Origin: Woeseia oceani
GTDB lineage: Bacteria > Pseudomonadota > Gammaproteobacteria > Steroidobacterales > Woeseiaceae
Direction of reading: 5' to 3'
Length of the DNA stretch: 64,000 bases
Assembly: GCF_001677435.1 (NCBI RefSeq)
Contig: NZ_CP016268.1
Span: 372,001-436,000 of the forward strand
Position 1 is the first letter of the stretch, and each line of letters begins with the position of its first letter. The position numbers and the translations under genes were made by a program. Below are positions 42,291-50,275 of this stretch, piece after piece. A model generated the notes under the pieces. The model made no database searches. It was not told the origin of the DNA and saw only the letters and a list, made by a program, of their open reading frames with translations.

Positions 42291-43792
42291 ATATCGGCAT
42301 AGGTCTCACCGACTCCGTTGTCATTGTCAGCTACATGTTGCTGGTATTGGCCATCGGCTTGTGGATAGGCCGCGGCAAGCAATCGTCGGCTGACTATTTC
42401 CTCGGCAATCGTTCCATGCCGAGCGCCGCCTTGCTGTTGTCGATTGTCGCGACAGAGACCAGCACGGTTACCTTCCTCAGCATTCCCGGCATTACCGCAG
42501 CGGCCGGTGGCAACCTGACTTTTTTGCAGATCACCATCGGCTATATCGTCGGCCGCTTGTTTGTCGTTTTCGTCTTGCTGCCGTTGTACTTTCAGGGCAA
42601 GCCGTTCACTGCCTACGAGGTGCTGGAGACGCGCTTCGGCCGGCTCAGCCGGCGGATGGTGTCGACCCTGTTTCTCGTGACCCGCAATGCCGGCGATTCT
42701 CTGCGCCTGTTCCTGACCGCGCTGGCCCTGCAGATCGTGCTGGGTCTGGACCTGACGATGAGTGTGATAGCGATCGGTAGCGTCACGATTCTGTATACCT
42801 TCATCGGCGGGGCGAAGTCTGTCATCTGGAACGATTGCATCCAGTTCATCATCTACATGCTGGGCGCAGCGATTGCAGCGGTCATTATCACTGACGCTGT
42901 GCCCGGCGGACTGGGCGACATCATTGCGCTCGCCGAGGCAGGGGACAAATTCCGCTTTCTGGATTTCAACCCGAGCCTGGTGCACCCGACCATGACGTTC
43001 TGGGCGGGGCTGGCCGGCGGCGCCTTCCTGACCGCGGCGACGCACGGCACGGATCAATTGATGGTGCAGCGCTACCTGTCGGCGAAAAGTCAGCGCGGAG
43101 CGGCGATTGCATTGGGTCTCAGTGGTTTCATCGTCTTGCTGCAGTTCGCGGTTTTTCTGTTGATCGGTATCGGACTCGCGGCCTTGTTTCAAACCACCGG
43201 TGTAACCGGTGGAGAGCAGGCGATGAAGAGCGATCAGCTGTTCGCCTACTTCATCGTCAACTACATGCCAGTCGGTTTGCTCGGGCTGACCCTGGCGGCC
43301 GTCTTCGCCGCGGCGATGTCCACTTTGTCGAGTTCACTCAACGCCTCTGCCGCCGTGTTCATGAATGACCTGTACAAGCGCTCGCGGCAACGAGAACCTG
43401 GCTCGGAAATGCGCGCGAACCGCACGGCGACCATCTTCTTCGGCATCGTGCAAACCGGTCTTGCGATTCTGTTCGGGATGCTGGAGTCGAGTGAAAGCAT
43501 CGTCGCTAATGTGCTGAAAGTTGCCGGCTTCGCCATCGGCCCGGTGCTGGGCATGTACTTCCTGGCGGTATTCACAACGCGTGTGCAGCAGGCCCATGCG
43601 TTAGCGGGATTTGTGACGGGCGTCGTCGTACTATCATTGGTGGCGTTCGGCAGCAATGTGTTCTGGGCGTGGTACGCCCTGATCGGTTCGCTGGTAACGC
43701 TGGCCGCCGGTCAGCTGGCCTGCGTGCTGGATACCCGATCATTGCCAATGAGCGAGACCAGCGGAAGCCCGGATAAGAATTCAGCAACGTGA
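42287..43792 (+). CDS. Sodium:solute symporter (SSS family)
   Basis: 501 residues with about thirteen membrane spans. SSS signatures are GRGKQSSADYFLGNRSMP after TM1, LLLSIVATETSTVTFLSIPG, the TM4-5 loop TRNAGDSLRLFLTALALQI and GTDQLMVQRYLSAKSQRGA. The family moves sugars, sialic acid, amino acids or vitamins with Na+. Its 4-bp overlap with the lipoprotein gene and the 10-bp gap to nagA indicate an amino-sugar substrate such as GlcNAc or a GlcNAc/MurNAc saccharide (inference). A kinase for free GlcNAc could be the BadF-family gene at 47.9 kb. Confidence 0.85.
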   Translation: MNIGIGLTDSVVIVSYMLLVLAIGLWIGRGKQSSADYFLGNRSMPSAALLLSIVATETSTVTFLSIPGITAAAGGNLTFLQITIGYIVGRLFVVFVLLPLYFQGKPFTAYEVLETRFGRLSRRMVSTLFLVTRNAGDSLRLFLTALALQIVLGLDLTMSVIAIGSVTILYTFIGGAKSVIWNDCIQFIIYMLGAAIAAVIITDAVPGGLGDIIALAEAGDKFRFLDFNPSLVHPTMTFWAGLAGGAFLTAATHGTDQLMVQRYLSAKSQRGAAIALGLSGFIVLLQFAVFLLIGIGLAALFQTTGVTGGEQAMKSDQLFAYFIVNYMPVGLLGLTLAAVFAAAMSTLSSSLNASAAVFMNDLYKRSRQREPGSEMRANRTATIFFGIVQTGLAILFGMLESSESIVANVLKVAGFAIGPVLGMYFLAVFTTRVQQAHALAGFVTGVVVLSLVAFGSNVFWAWYALIGSLVTLAAGQLACVLDTRSLPMSETSGSPDKNSAT

Positions 43793-43802
43793 CAGGCGAA
43801 GC

Positions 43803-44954
43803 ATGAAACAACGACTCACAAACTGCCGGCTTTTTGACGGTGAGAACGTTTACCGCGACAAAGACCTGTTGCTCGCCAATGGCCAGGTAGTCGATGTGAT
43901 CGATACCGCCGACGGTTTTTCGGCCGACTACGTTATCGACGACATCGGCGGCCGGTTGCTCGCACCCGGATTGATCGATCTGCAGGTTAACGGCGGTGGT
44001 GGCGTGCTGTTCAACGACGCGCTAACGGTCGATGCGCTGCGAACCATCGCGGCCGCACACCGGCAATACGGGTCGACGGCTATCCTGCCGACACTCATCA
44101 CCGATAGCGACGACGTTGTGGATGCCGCGCTGGCTGCTGTTACTGATGCGATTGCGGCAAAGGTACCGGGCATCATCGGTATTCATCTTGAGGGCCCGTA
44201 CCTCAACCCCCGCTACAAAGGGGTCCACGATGCGGGTCGAATGCGGGCCATGGATGACGCGGCCGTTGCACGCATCGAGGCGTCTCGTGCCGGGCCGACA
44301 TTGCTAACGCTGGCGCCGGAAACAGTGGCGTCAGAACTGATCAGCCGGCTCAGTGACAGCGGAATTATTGTTTTCGGCGGTCACAGCGCGGCCACTTACG
44401 AACAAACCCGCCAGGCGCTCGACGCAGGCATGCGCGGTTTCACGCATCTCTTTAACGCGATGTCGCCGATGCAAAGCCGCGCTCCGGGTATGGTCGGCGC
44501 AGCGCTGGAAGATCGCGACAGTTACTTCGGCATTATCGCCGACGGTCACCACGTGCACCCCGCGGTATTCAGCATTGCCGTAGCCGCGAAGACACAGGGC
44601 AAGGCATTGCTGGTTACCGATGCGATGCCCAGTGTGGGTTCGGACAGGAAAACATTCGACCTGTTCGGTGTTGCCGTTCGCGCCGAGGGAGGGCGCTGCC
44701 TGACGGTGGACGGCACGCTGGCGGGTGCGGACATTGGCATGATCACGGCGGTAAAAAACGCCAGCACGTTCGCCGGGCTCGACCGCTTCGAAGCCTTGCG
44801 TATGGCATCCGCGTACCCGGCCGCCGCATTGGGCGTTGATGATCAGCTCGGTTACCTCAAAGCAGGTTACCGCGCGAACCTGATCGAACTCGATGCCGAC
44901 ATGAACGTATGCCGTAGCTGGATCGACGGCGACGTGCAAATTCACAGTCACTGA
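43803..44954 (+). CDS. nagA: N-acetylglucosamine-6-phosphate deacetylase
   Basis: 383 residues, normal NagA length. Motifs: LAPGLIDLQVNGGGG near the start, IHLEGPYLNPRYKGVHD (metal Glu), FGGHSAAT and THLFNAM (metal His), IIADGHHVHP and VTDAMPSVG (catalytic Asp). It converts GlcNAc-6-P to glucosamine-6-P and acetate in the cytosol. It lies 10 bp after the symporter and 6 bp before nagB, clearly one operon. It receives GlcNAc-6-P from the MurQ etherase and the amino-sugar kinase encoded just downstream. Confidence 0.92.
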   Translation: MKQRLTNCRLFDGENVYRDKDLLLANGQVVDVIDTADGFSADYVIDDIGGRLLAPGLIDLQVNGGGGVLFNDALTVDALRTIAAAHRQYGSTAILPTLITDSDDVVDAALAAVTDAIAAKVPGIIGIHLEGPYLNPRYKGVHDAGRMRAMDDAAVARIEASRAGPTLLTLAPETVASELISRLSDSGIIVFGGHSAATYEQTRQALDAGMRGFTHLFNAMSPMQSRAPGMVGAALEDRDSYFGIIADGHHVHPAVFSIAVAAKTQGKALLVTDAMPSVGSDRKTFDLFGVAVRAEGGRCLTVDGTLAGADIGMITAVKNASTFAGLDRFEALRMASAYPAAALGVDDQLGYLKAGYRANLIELDADMNVCRSWIDGDVQIHSH

Positions 44955-44960
44955 CTGCGT

Positions 44961-45758
44961 ATGGATATCGTTATCCTGAGAGACAGCGCGGCAGTGGCTG
45001 CCGAGGGTGCGCGTCGGGTACGGACGTTGCTGCACAAGAAACGTGACGCGGTGCTGGGCCTCGCAACCGGCGGCACGCCGCTGGCAATGTACCGGCGGCT
45101 GGTTGCGGACTACGAGCAGGGCCGGGTGTCATTCGCCAAAGCCATAACTTTCAATCTCGACGAATACGTGGGTCTCGGTGCCGATGATCCGCAAAGTTAT
45201 CGTTATTACATGAACCGCGAGTTGTTCGACAAGACCGATATCTTGCACAGCAACACGCATCTCCCCGTGTGCGCCGACGGAGACGATCCCGATTCGGTCG
45301 GGCCGGTTTACGAAGCGGCAATTCGGGCCGCGGGCGGAATCGATCTGCAGATACTCGGCATCGGCCGCAACGGTCACATCGGCTTTAACGAACCAACCTC
45401 CAGCCTGCGTTCACGTACGCGGGTGAAAACGCTGACCCGTGAGACTCTGGAAAGCAACAGCCGTTATTTCGATGACCCGGCACGGCAGCCGAAGATCGCA
45501 ATCACCATGGGCATTGCCACTATTCAGGAGGCCGCTGCGGTGTTGTTGCTGGCAACCGGCGAGGCCAAGGCGGAGGCCGTGCAGCAAATGATCGAAGGCC
45601 CTGTGTCAGCGATGTGGCCCGCGACCGCATTGCAGTTGCACGAGAAAGCCACGGTGCTCATTGACGATGCCGCGGCCAGTCGTCTGCAACAGCGTGATTA
45701 CTACGATTGGATCAGCGAGCAGCGACGGGCCCTGGAGTCGCAGTACGGTGGCGGTTGA
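44961..45758 (+). CDS. nagB: Glucosamine-6-phosphate deaminase
   Basis: 265 residues. LGLATGGTPLAMYRRL is the phosphate loop, Asp67 lies in FNLDEYVGL, and GIGRNGHIGFNEP (133-145, His139) is the active-site stretch. It converts glucosamine-6-P to fructose-6-P and ammonia, the exit from the amino-sugar route to glycolysis or, here, to glucose-6-P and the Entner-Doudoroff genes at 60 kb. It ends 46 bp from the convergent namZ-like gene. No allosteric C-terminal extension was evident. Confidence 0.92.
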   Translation: MDIVILRDSAAVAAEGARRVRTLLHKKRDAVLGLATGGTPLAMYRRLVADYEQGRVSFAKAITFNLDEYVGLGADDPQSYRYYMNRELFDKTDILHSNTHLPVCADGDDPDSVGPVYEAAIRAAGGIDLQILGIGRNGHIGFNEPTSSLRSRTRVKTLTRETLESNSRYFDDPARQPKIAITMGIATIQEAAAVLLLATGEAKAEAVQQMIEGPVSAMWPATALQLHEKATVLIDDAAASRLQQRDYYDWISEQRRALESQYGGG

Positions 45759-45804
45759 ACCCCAGCTGCAATCCGCTCGCCGTTTGATGGGCGAAAGGCC
45801 CGCA

Positions 45805-47019
45805 TTAGTGGTACAGCAGGTAGGACTCGCGACGTTCGCGAAATGCGCCAAGCTCGTCAGCATAGACGGCAAGTATTCCTGCGTACGGCGTGCCCGCGCG
45901 AACCGCCTGCAATGTGCGTTCATTGCCAAGCAGTCGCAGGTAGCGATCACTTTCCCAACCTTCCCCGTACGACAATGCGAGTTGCCGGGCAATCTCGAAA
46001 CCGGTTCGCAGCGGATCGAAGCGCGCGCGGTCGGTGATGGTGAAACGCACACCGTGGCAGAGTTCGTTCGCAAATTTGCTGGCATCGGGCGTAAACACCG
46101 TCGCCGCAAAGTGAATGCCCGGGAGCTTGGCCGCATTGAGCTGGCTTGCAAGCCTGTCGCCATCCAGCCAGGGTGCGCCGATGATTTCGAACGGTGTCGC
46201 GGTCCCGCGCCCGACCGACAGATTGGTCGTTTCCAGCAGACCAATACCGGGGTACAGCAACGCTTGCGTGAGGCTGCGCATGTTCGGCGACGGATTCACC
46301 CAGCGCAGGCCGGTGGCATCGAAATACTGCTGGCGTTTCCAGCCCTGCAACCCGACCACTTGCAGGTCGACACCGATGTCCAGTTCAGCGTTGAACAAGC
46401 GCGCCAGTTCACCAACGGTCATGCCGTGCCGAACAGGAATGCGATGAATGCCGACAAACGATTGCCTGCCTTCGTCGGTAACCGGCCCGCTCACGTCGAC
46501 ACCGTTGATGGGGTTCGGGCGGTCGAGCACGACAAAGCGCATACCGTGTTCGGCCGCTGCCCGCATGGCTTCTGCCATGGTCGAAATGTACGTGTAGAAG
46601 CGGGTGCCGATGTCCTGGATGTCGAAGACCAGCGTATCGATACCGGCAAGCATTTCGGCAGTTGGCCGGCGCGTCTCGCCGTAGAGACTGAATACCGGGA
46701 TTCGGCTCAGTTGATCGACGCCGTGATCGATGTGCTCAACATCCAGTGTGCCGGCAATGCCGTGCTCGGGGCTGAATATTCGGACCAGCTCAACGTTCGG
46801 GGCGCTGTGCAGGAGTTGTATCGTGCTTCGCCCGTCGCGGGCGATGCCGGTGTGGTTGGTAAGCAGCGCAACGCGTTGCCCGGCAAGCGGCCGGAAATCG
46901 TCGCGCGCCAGAACATCGACGCCAGTGAGTACCGGGCTGGCACCGCAAGCGGCGAGCACGAATGTACAGGTAAGCAGCGCCAGGAGCGGCAAGTGTTCTA
47001 CGAAGCGGAAGCGCAGCAA
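45805..47019 (-). CDS. namZ: NamZ-type exo-beta-N-acetylmuramidase (DUF1343), lipoprotein
   Basis: 404 residues from TTG 47019 (another TTG nine codons in is possible). Lipobox VLAAC with Cys25. DUF1343 core: RVALLTNHTGIARDGRST, FSPEHGIAG, VFDIQDIGTRFYTYISTM, LDRPNPINGVDVSGP and VNPSPNMRSLTQALLYPG. Family members (NamZ of Bacillus and Tannerella) release MurNAc from the non-reducing end of peptidoglycan glycans. It is divergent from murQ with only 44 bp between starts. It would supply MurNAc or MurNAc-containing units for the murQ-kinase-permease operon. Confidence 0.85.
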   Translation of the reverse strand: MLRFRFVEHLPLLALLTCTFVLAACGASPVLTGVDVLARDDFRPLAGQRVALLTNHTGIARDGRSTIQLLHSAPNVELVRIFSPEHGIAGTLDVEHIDHGVDQLSRIPVFSLYGETRRPTAEMLAGIDTLVFDIQDIGTRFYTYISTMAEAMRAAAEHGMRFVVLDRPNPINGVDVSGPVTDEGRQSFVGIHRIPVRHGMTVGELARLFNAELDIGVDLQVVGLQGWKRQQYFDATGLRWVNPSPNMRSLTQALLYPGIGLLETTNLSVGRGTATPFEIIGAPWLDGDRLASQLNAAKLPGIHFAATVFTPDASKFANELCHGVRFTITDRARFDPLRTGFEIARQLALSYGEGWESDRYLRLLGNERTLQAVRAGTPYAGILAVYADELGAFRERRESYLLYH

Positions 47020-47063
47020 AATAGACAGGCTCGCGGGTCAAGGCGGACAGGTATAGTAGTGCA

Positions 47064-47960
47064 ATGCAAAAAGAACTGACAACAGAGGCGCGCAATCCGG
47101 CGTCGATGGAACTGGACCGACTCAGTACCATCGAGTTCGTTCGCTTGATGAACAACGAAGACGCGAAACTCGCGGCGGCGGTTGCCGAACAGGCGCCAGC
47201 CATTGCTGAAGCGATCGATCTTATTGCCAGCCGGCTGGCGGCTGGCGGCCGACTGGTCTATGCCGGTGCTGGTACGTCCGGGCGGCTCGGTGTGCTGGAT
47301 GCGTCCGAGTGCCCGCCGACTTTCAATACCGATCCCGGGCAGGTGCTGGCATTGATTGCCGGCGGTGCAGAGGCCGTGTACCGGGCCGTTGAAGGTGCAG
47401 AAGATTCGCGAGCGCAGGGTGCGGAGGATTTACGTGGCATCAACTTCACGACCGGCGACGTGCTGGTCGGCATAGCCGCCAGTGGTCATACCCCGTACGT
47501 CCTCGGTGGCTTGCAGTACGCCCGGCAGATCGGCGCTGCTACGGTGGGCTTCAGCTGCAATGCAGGCAGCCCCGTGGTGACGGAGGCGGACATCGGCATA
47601 GCGGTGACCGTCGGGCCGGAAGTGTTGTCGGGATCAACCCGCCTTAAAGCCGGCACGGCGACCAAGATGGTGCTGAACATGTTGACGACCGGTGCGATGG
47701 TGAAGCTCGGCAAGACCTACGGCAATCTGATGGTGGATCTGCAGGCCAGCAACCAGAAGTTGGTCGAACGTTCGCTGCGGATTGTGCAGCAGTTAACAGA
47801 TCTTTCGGATACTGACGCACGTGAGCTGCTGAACGACTGCGACGGCGAGTTGAAGACTGCCATCGTCTGTCAGCAGCTCGGAATTACCCCGGAGTCAGCG
47901 CGTGCCCGGCTGACCGAAACCGGCGGTCGCTTGCGTGCGGCACTGGAAGATCATGACTGA
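47064..47960 (+). CDS. murQ: N-acetylmuramic acid 6-phosphate etherase
   Basis: 298 residues, the size of E. coli MurQ. The SIS fold is clear: LTTEARNPASMELDRLSTIE, LVYAGAGTSGRLGVLDASEC with catalytic Glu82 in ECPPTF, then AVEGAEDS, GIAASGHTPYV and the KMVLNMLTTGAMVKLGKTYG helix. It cleaves the D-lactyl ether of MurNAc-6-P to GlcNAc-6-P, the substrate of the neighbouring nagA. No clear ribosome site precedes the ATG, and a TATAGT at 47052-47057 lies 6 bases upstream, so a leaderless message is possible. It overlaps the next gene by 8 bp. Confidence 0.93.
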   Translation: MQKELTTEARNPASMELDRLSTIEFVRLMNNEDAKLAAAVAEQAPAIAEAIDLIASRLAAGGRLVYAGAGTSGRLGVLDASECPPTFNTDPGQVLALIAGGAEAVYRAVEGAEDSRAQGAEDLRGINFTTGDVLVGIAASGHTPYVLGGLQYARQIGAATVGFSCNAGSPVVTEADIGIAVTVGPEVLSGSTRLKAGTATKMVLNMLTTGAMVKLGKTYGNLMVDLQASNQKLVERSLRIVQQLTDLSDTDARELLNDCDGELKTAIVCQQLGITPESARARLTETGGRLRAALEDHD

Positions 47961-48906
47961 CGCTCAGCAAACGCTGATCATCGGTGTGGACGGTGGCGGC
48001 ACCAAGACCACCGCGCGGGTGGCAAGCATCGCGGCGGACGGCAGTATCAACACACTGGGGACCGGCTTCGGCGGCCCGTCGAATGTCCGCGCGGTCGGCA
48101 CCGTGCACGCCCGCACGAATCTCGACGTTGCCGTTGATGCGGCTCATGAAGTCGCGGGTACCGCCAGTCAAAAAGTCCGAAAGGCGATTCTCGGGCTCGC
48201 CGGCAGTTCCTTGCCGGACGTGCAGGCTGTCATTCGCGACTGGGCGGAACGTCGCGCGCTGGCGGAGCAAATCGATATCGTCCATGACGCCGAGTTGTTG
48301 CTCGCGCTGGGGGTGCGCGCCGGTTGCGGGATCGGGCTGGTCGTCGGCACGGGCTCGGTCGCTGTCGGTATCAATGCCGCCGGTGAGCGCGCTGTCATCG
48401 GTGGCTGGGGGCACTGGTTCGGTGATCAGGGCAGCGGTTTTGACACGGGTCGACGCGGACTGTCGGCGGTGGCCGACGCCGTCGACGGCATCGGTCCGCC
48501 GACGGCGCTGGTTGCAGGGTTGACCCGGCGACTGCAGATCGATGATCCGCGGGAAATTACCCGGCAGCTCGGCCGTTCGGTCGACATACGTCAGGAAATT
48601 GCGGCCCTGGCACCCGTGGTCATGCAGGCGGCAATCGATGGCGATGCGGTCGCTGTTGCGCTCATCGACAACGGCGCCAAGGCTACGGCGGCGCTGGTTG
48701 CCGCGACCGTTCGCAAGCTGGGGCTCAGCGACCGTGTACCGCTGGCCATGGCCGGTGGCATCGCCTGTTCCGGCGACTTCTATCGCGACAAACTGCTGAG
48801 CCAGCTGGGTGCCCAGGGTATAAAGCCGCACCCTTTGACGGTCGTAAGCGAACCCGTCGAAGGCGCGCTCGTGATGGCCCGCGACCAGATACGTTCAGGA
48901 AGCTGA
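47953..48906 (+). CDS. BadF-family amino-sugar kinase (MurK/NagK-like)
   Basis: 317 residues from ATG 47953, overlapping murQ by 8 bp. It belongs to the ASKHA/BadF fold: phosphate-1 loop IIGVDGGGTKTTARV, GFGGPSNVRAVG, adenosine region VVGTGSVAVGIN and GGWGHWFGDQGSGFD. Relatives phosphorylate GlcNAc, and MurK-type members phosphorylate both MurNAc and GlcNAc. With MurQ next to it, MurNAc 6-kinase activity is the best inference, since no PTS transporter (MurP) is present to phosphorylate MurNAc. The stop is directly followed by the TTG start of the permease gene. Confidence 0.85.
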   Translation: MTDAQQTLIIGVDGGGTKTTARVASIAADGSINTLGTGFGGPSNVRAVGTVHARTNLDVAVDAAHEVAGTASQKVRKAILGLAGSSLPDVQAVIRDWAERRALAEQIDIVHDAELLLALGVRAGCGIGLVVGTGSVAVGINAAGERAVIGGWGHWFGDQGSGFDTGRRGLSAVADAVDGIGPPTALVAGLTRRLQIDDPREITRQLGRSVDIRQEIAALAPVVMQAAIDGDAVAVALIDNGAKATAALVAATVRKLGLSDRVPLAMAGGIACSGDFYRDKLLSQLGAQGIKPHPLTVVSEPVEGALVMARDQIRSGS

Positions 48907-50187
48907 TTGCAGGCGCCGCAAAAAACCAGTCCCTGGCTCTGGATACCGAGCGTCTATTACGCGCAGGGCATCCCGTTCGTCGTCGTGATGATGGTCTCCG
49001 TCATCATGTACAAACGGCTGGGTGTCTCCAACGCCGACATCGCGTTTTACACGAGCTGGCTTTACCTGCCGTGGGTGATCAAGCCGATCTGGAGCCCGCT
49101 GGTCGATATCGTGAAGACCCGGCGTTACTGGATAGTGGCGATGCAGTTGCTGATCGGTGCCGGTCTTGCGGGCATAGCGCTCACTTTGCCGACCAGCGAT
49201 TTCTTCCGCTACTCGCTGGCCGTGTTTTGGTTGCTGGCCTTCAGCTCCGCCACCCACGATATTGCGGCAGACGGCTTTTACATACTGGGCTTGAGTGAAC
49301 GGCAGCAGGCCTGGTTCGTCGGCTTTCGCAGCACCTTCTTTCGCCTGGCGATGGTGACCGGCCAGGGGCTGCTGGTCATGCTGGCGGGTTATCTTGAGAC
49401 CCGTACCGGCAGCATCACGCTGGCCTGGAGCCTGACCTTCTATTGTCTGGCCGGGCTGTTCGTCGCACTGTTCGTCTGGCATCGCTTCGTATTGCCGCGC
49501 CCGGCCGGGGATGTCGCCGGGCGCAGCGATGCCCTGAGCGTCATGTTGCGCGAAGCCGTCGATACCTTCGTGAGCTTTTTTCGCCGGCCGTACATAGGCC
49601 GGATATTGGCGTTCTTGCTGTTGTACCGCTTCGCGGAAGCACAGCTGGTGAAAATGTCCGGGCCGTTCATGCTCGACACGAGAGCCGAGGGCGGTCTGGA
49701 GCTGAGTACTTTCGACGTCGGTTTCGTCTACGGCACCGTGGGCGTCGCCCTGTTGACCATTGGCGGGATATTGGGCGGCATTCTGGCCGCCCGGCACGGA
49801 CTCCGCCGCTGGTTCTGGTGGATGGTGCTGGCCATCAATCTGCCCAATGTGGCCTATGTGTTCCTCGCTTATCTGCAGATCGAGAATCTGCTGCTCATCA
49901 ATATGGCCGTGGGCATAGAGCAATTCGGCTACGGCTTCGGTTTTACGGCGTACCTGTTGTACATGATTTACGTCGCGCGCGGTCCGCACAGTACTGCGCA
50001 CTATGCGATTTGCACCGGCTTCATGTCGCTCGGCATGATGCTGCCGGGCATGGTGAGCGGCTGGCTGCAGGAGCTGTTGGGCTACCAGAGTTTCTTTATC
50101 TGGATACTGGTCGCTACAATCCCCTCTTTCCTGGTCGTCTGGGCGGTACCGCTCGATCGGGATTTTGGCAAGAGCGGCGCGCCATAA
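48907..50187 (+). CDS. AmpG-like MFS permease for muropeptides or amino sugars
   Basis: 426 residues from TTG 48907, directly after the kinase stop, with AGGAAG 4-9 bases upstream. It has the MFS plan with about twelve spans and AmpG-like segments: IPSVYYAQGIPFVVVMMVSV, PWVIKPIWSPLVDIVKTRRYW, SSATHDIAADGFYILGLSERQQ. The last two agree with AmpG/AT-1-like permeases of the inner membrane. Coupling to murQ and the kinase resembles the MurT-MurK-MurQ set of Tannerella, so MurNAc or GlcNAc-MurNAc import is plausible. Classic AmpG transports anhydro-muropeptides, but no cytosolic AmpD, NagZ or AnmK is seen here. Confidence 0.82.
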   Translation: MQAPQKTSPWLWIPSVYYAQGIPFVVVMMVSVIMYKRLGVSNADIAFYTSWLYLPWVIKPIWSPLVDIVKTRRYWIVAMQLLIGAGLAGIALTLPTSDFFRYSLAVFWLLAFSSATHDIAADGFYILGLSERQQAWFVGFRSTFFRLAMVTGQGLLVMLAGYLETRTGSITLAWSLTFYCLAGLFVALFVWHRFVLPRPAGDVAGRSDALSVMLREAVDTFVSFFRRPYIGRILAFLLLYRFAEAQLVKMSGPFMLDTRAEGGLELSTFDVGFVYGTVGVALLTIGGILGGILAARHGLRRWFWWMVLAINLPNVAYVFLAYLQIENLLLINMAVGIEQFGYGFGFTAYLLYMIYVARGPHSTAHYAICTGFMSLGMMLPGMVSGWLQELLGYQSFFIWILVATIPSFLVVWAVPLDRDFGKSGAP

Positions 50188-50275
50188 TTTGCCATTAGTT
50201 TCACGTATCGTCGCCACATCACTGGTCCAGAGTACTCAAAGCTCGATCAGCAGCAGGTCATTCGGAGATAAGCAT

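Noticed and set aside
42200-43192. 330-codon minus-strand frame across the SSS symporter
   Set aside because: Same reason: charged low-complexity product antisense to a gene with clear transporter motifs.
45661-47079. 472-codon open frame on the plus strand across the namZ-like gene
   Set aside because: The minus-strand product has a lipobox and clear DUF1343 motifs; the plus-strand product has none and overlaps nagB and murQ.
48895-50217. 440-codon open frame on the minus strand across the AmpG-like gene
   Set aside because: It is Gln/His/Arg-rich without motifs, while the opposite strand encodes a clear MFS permease.
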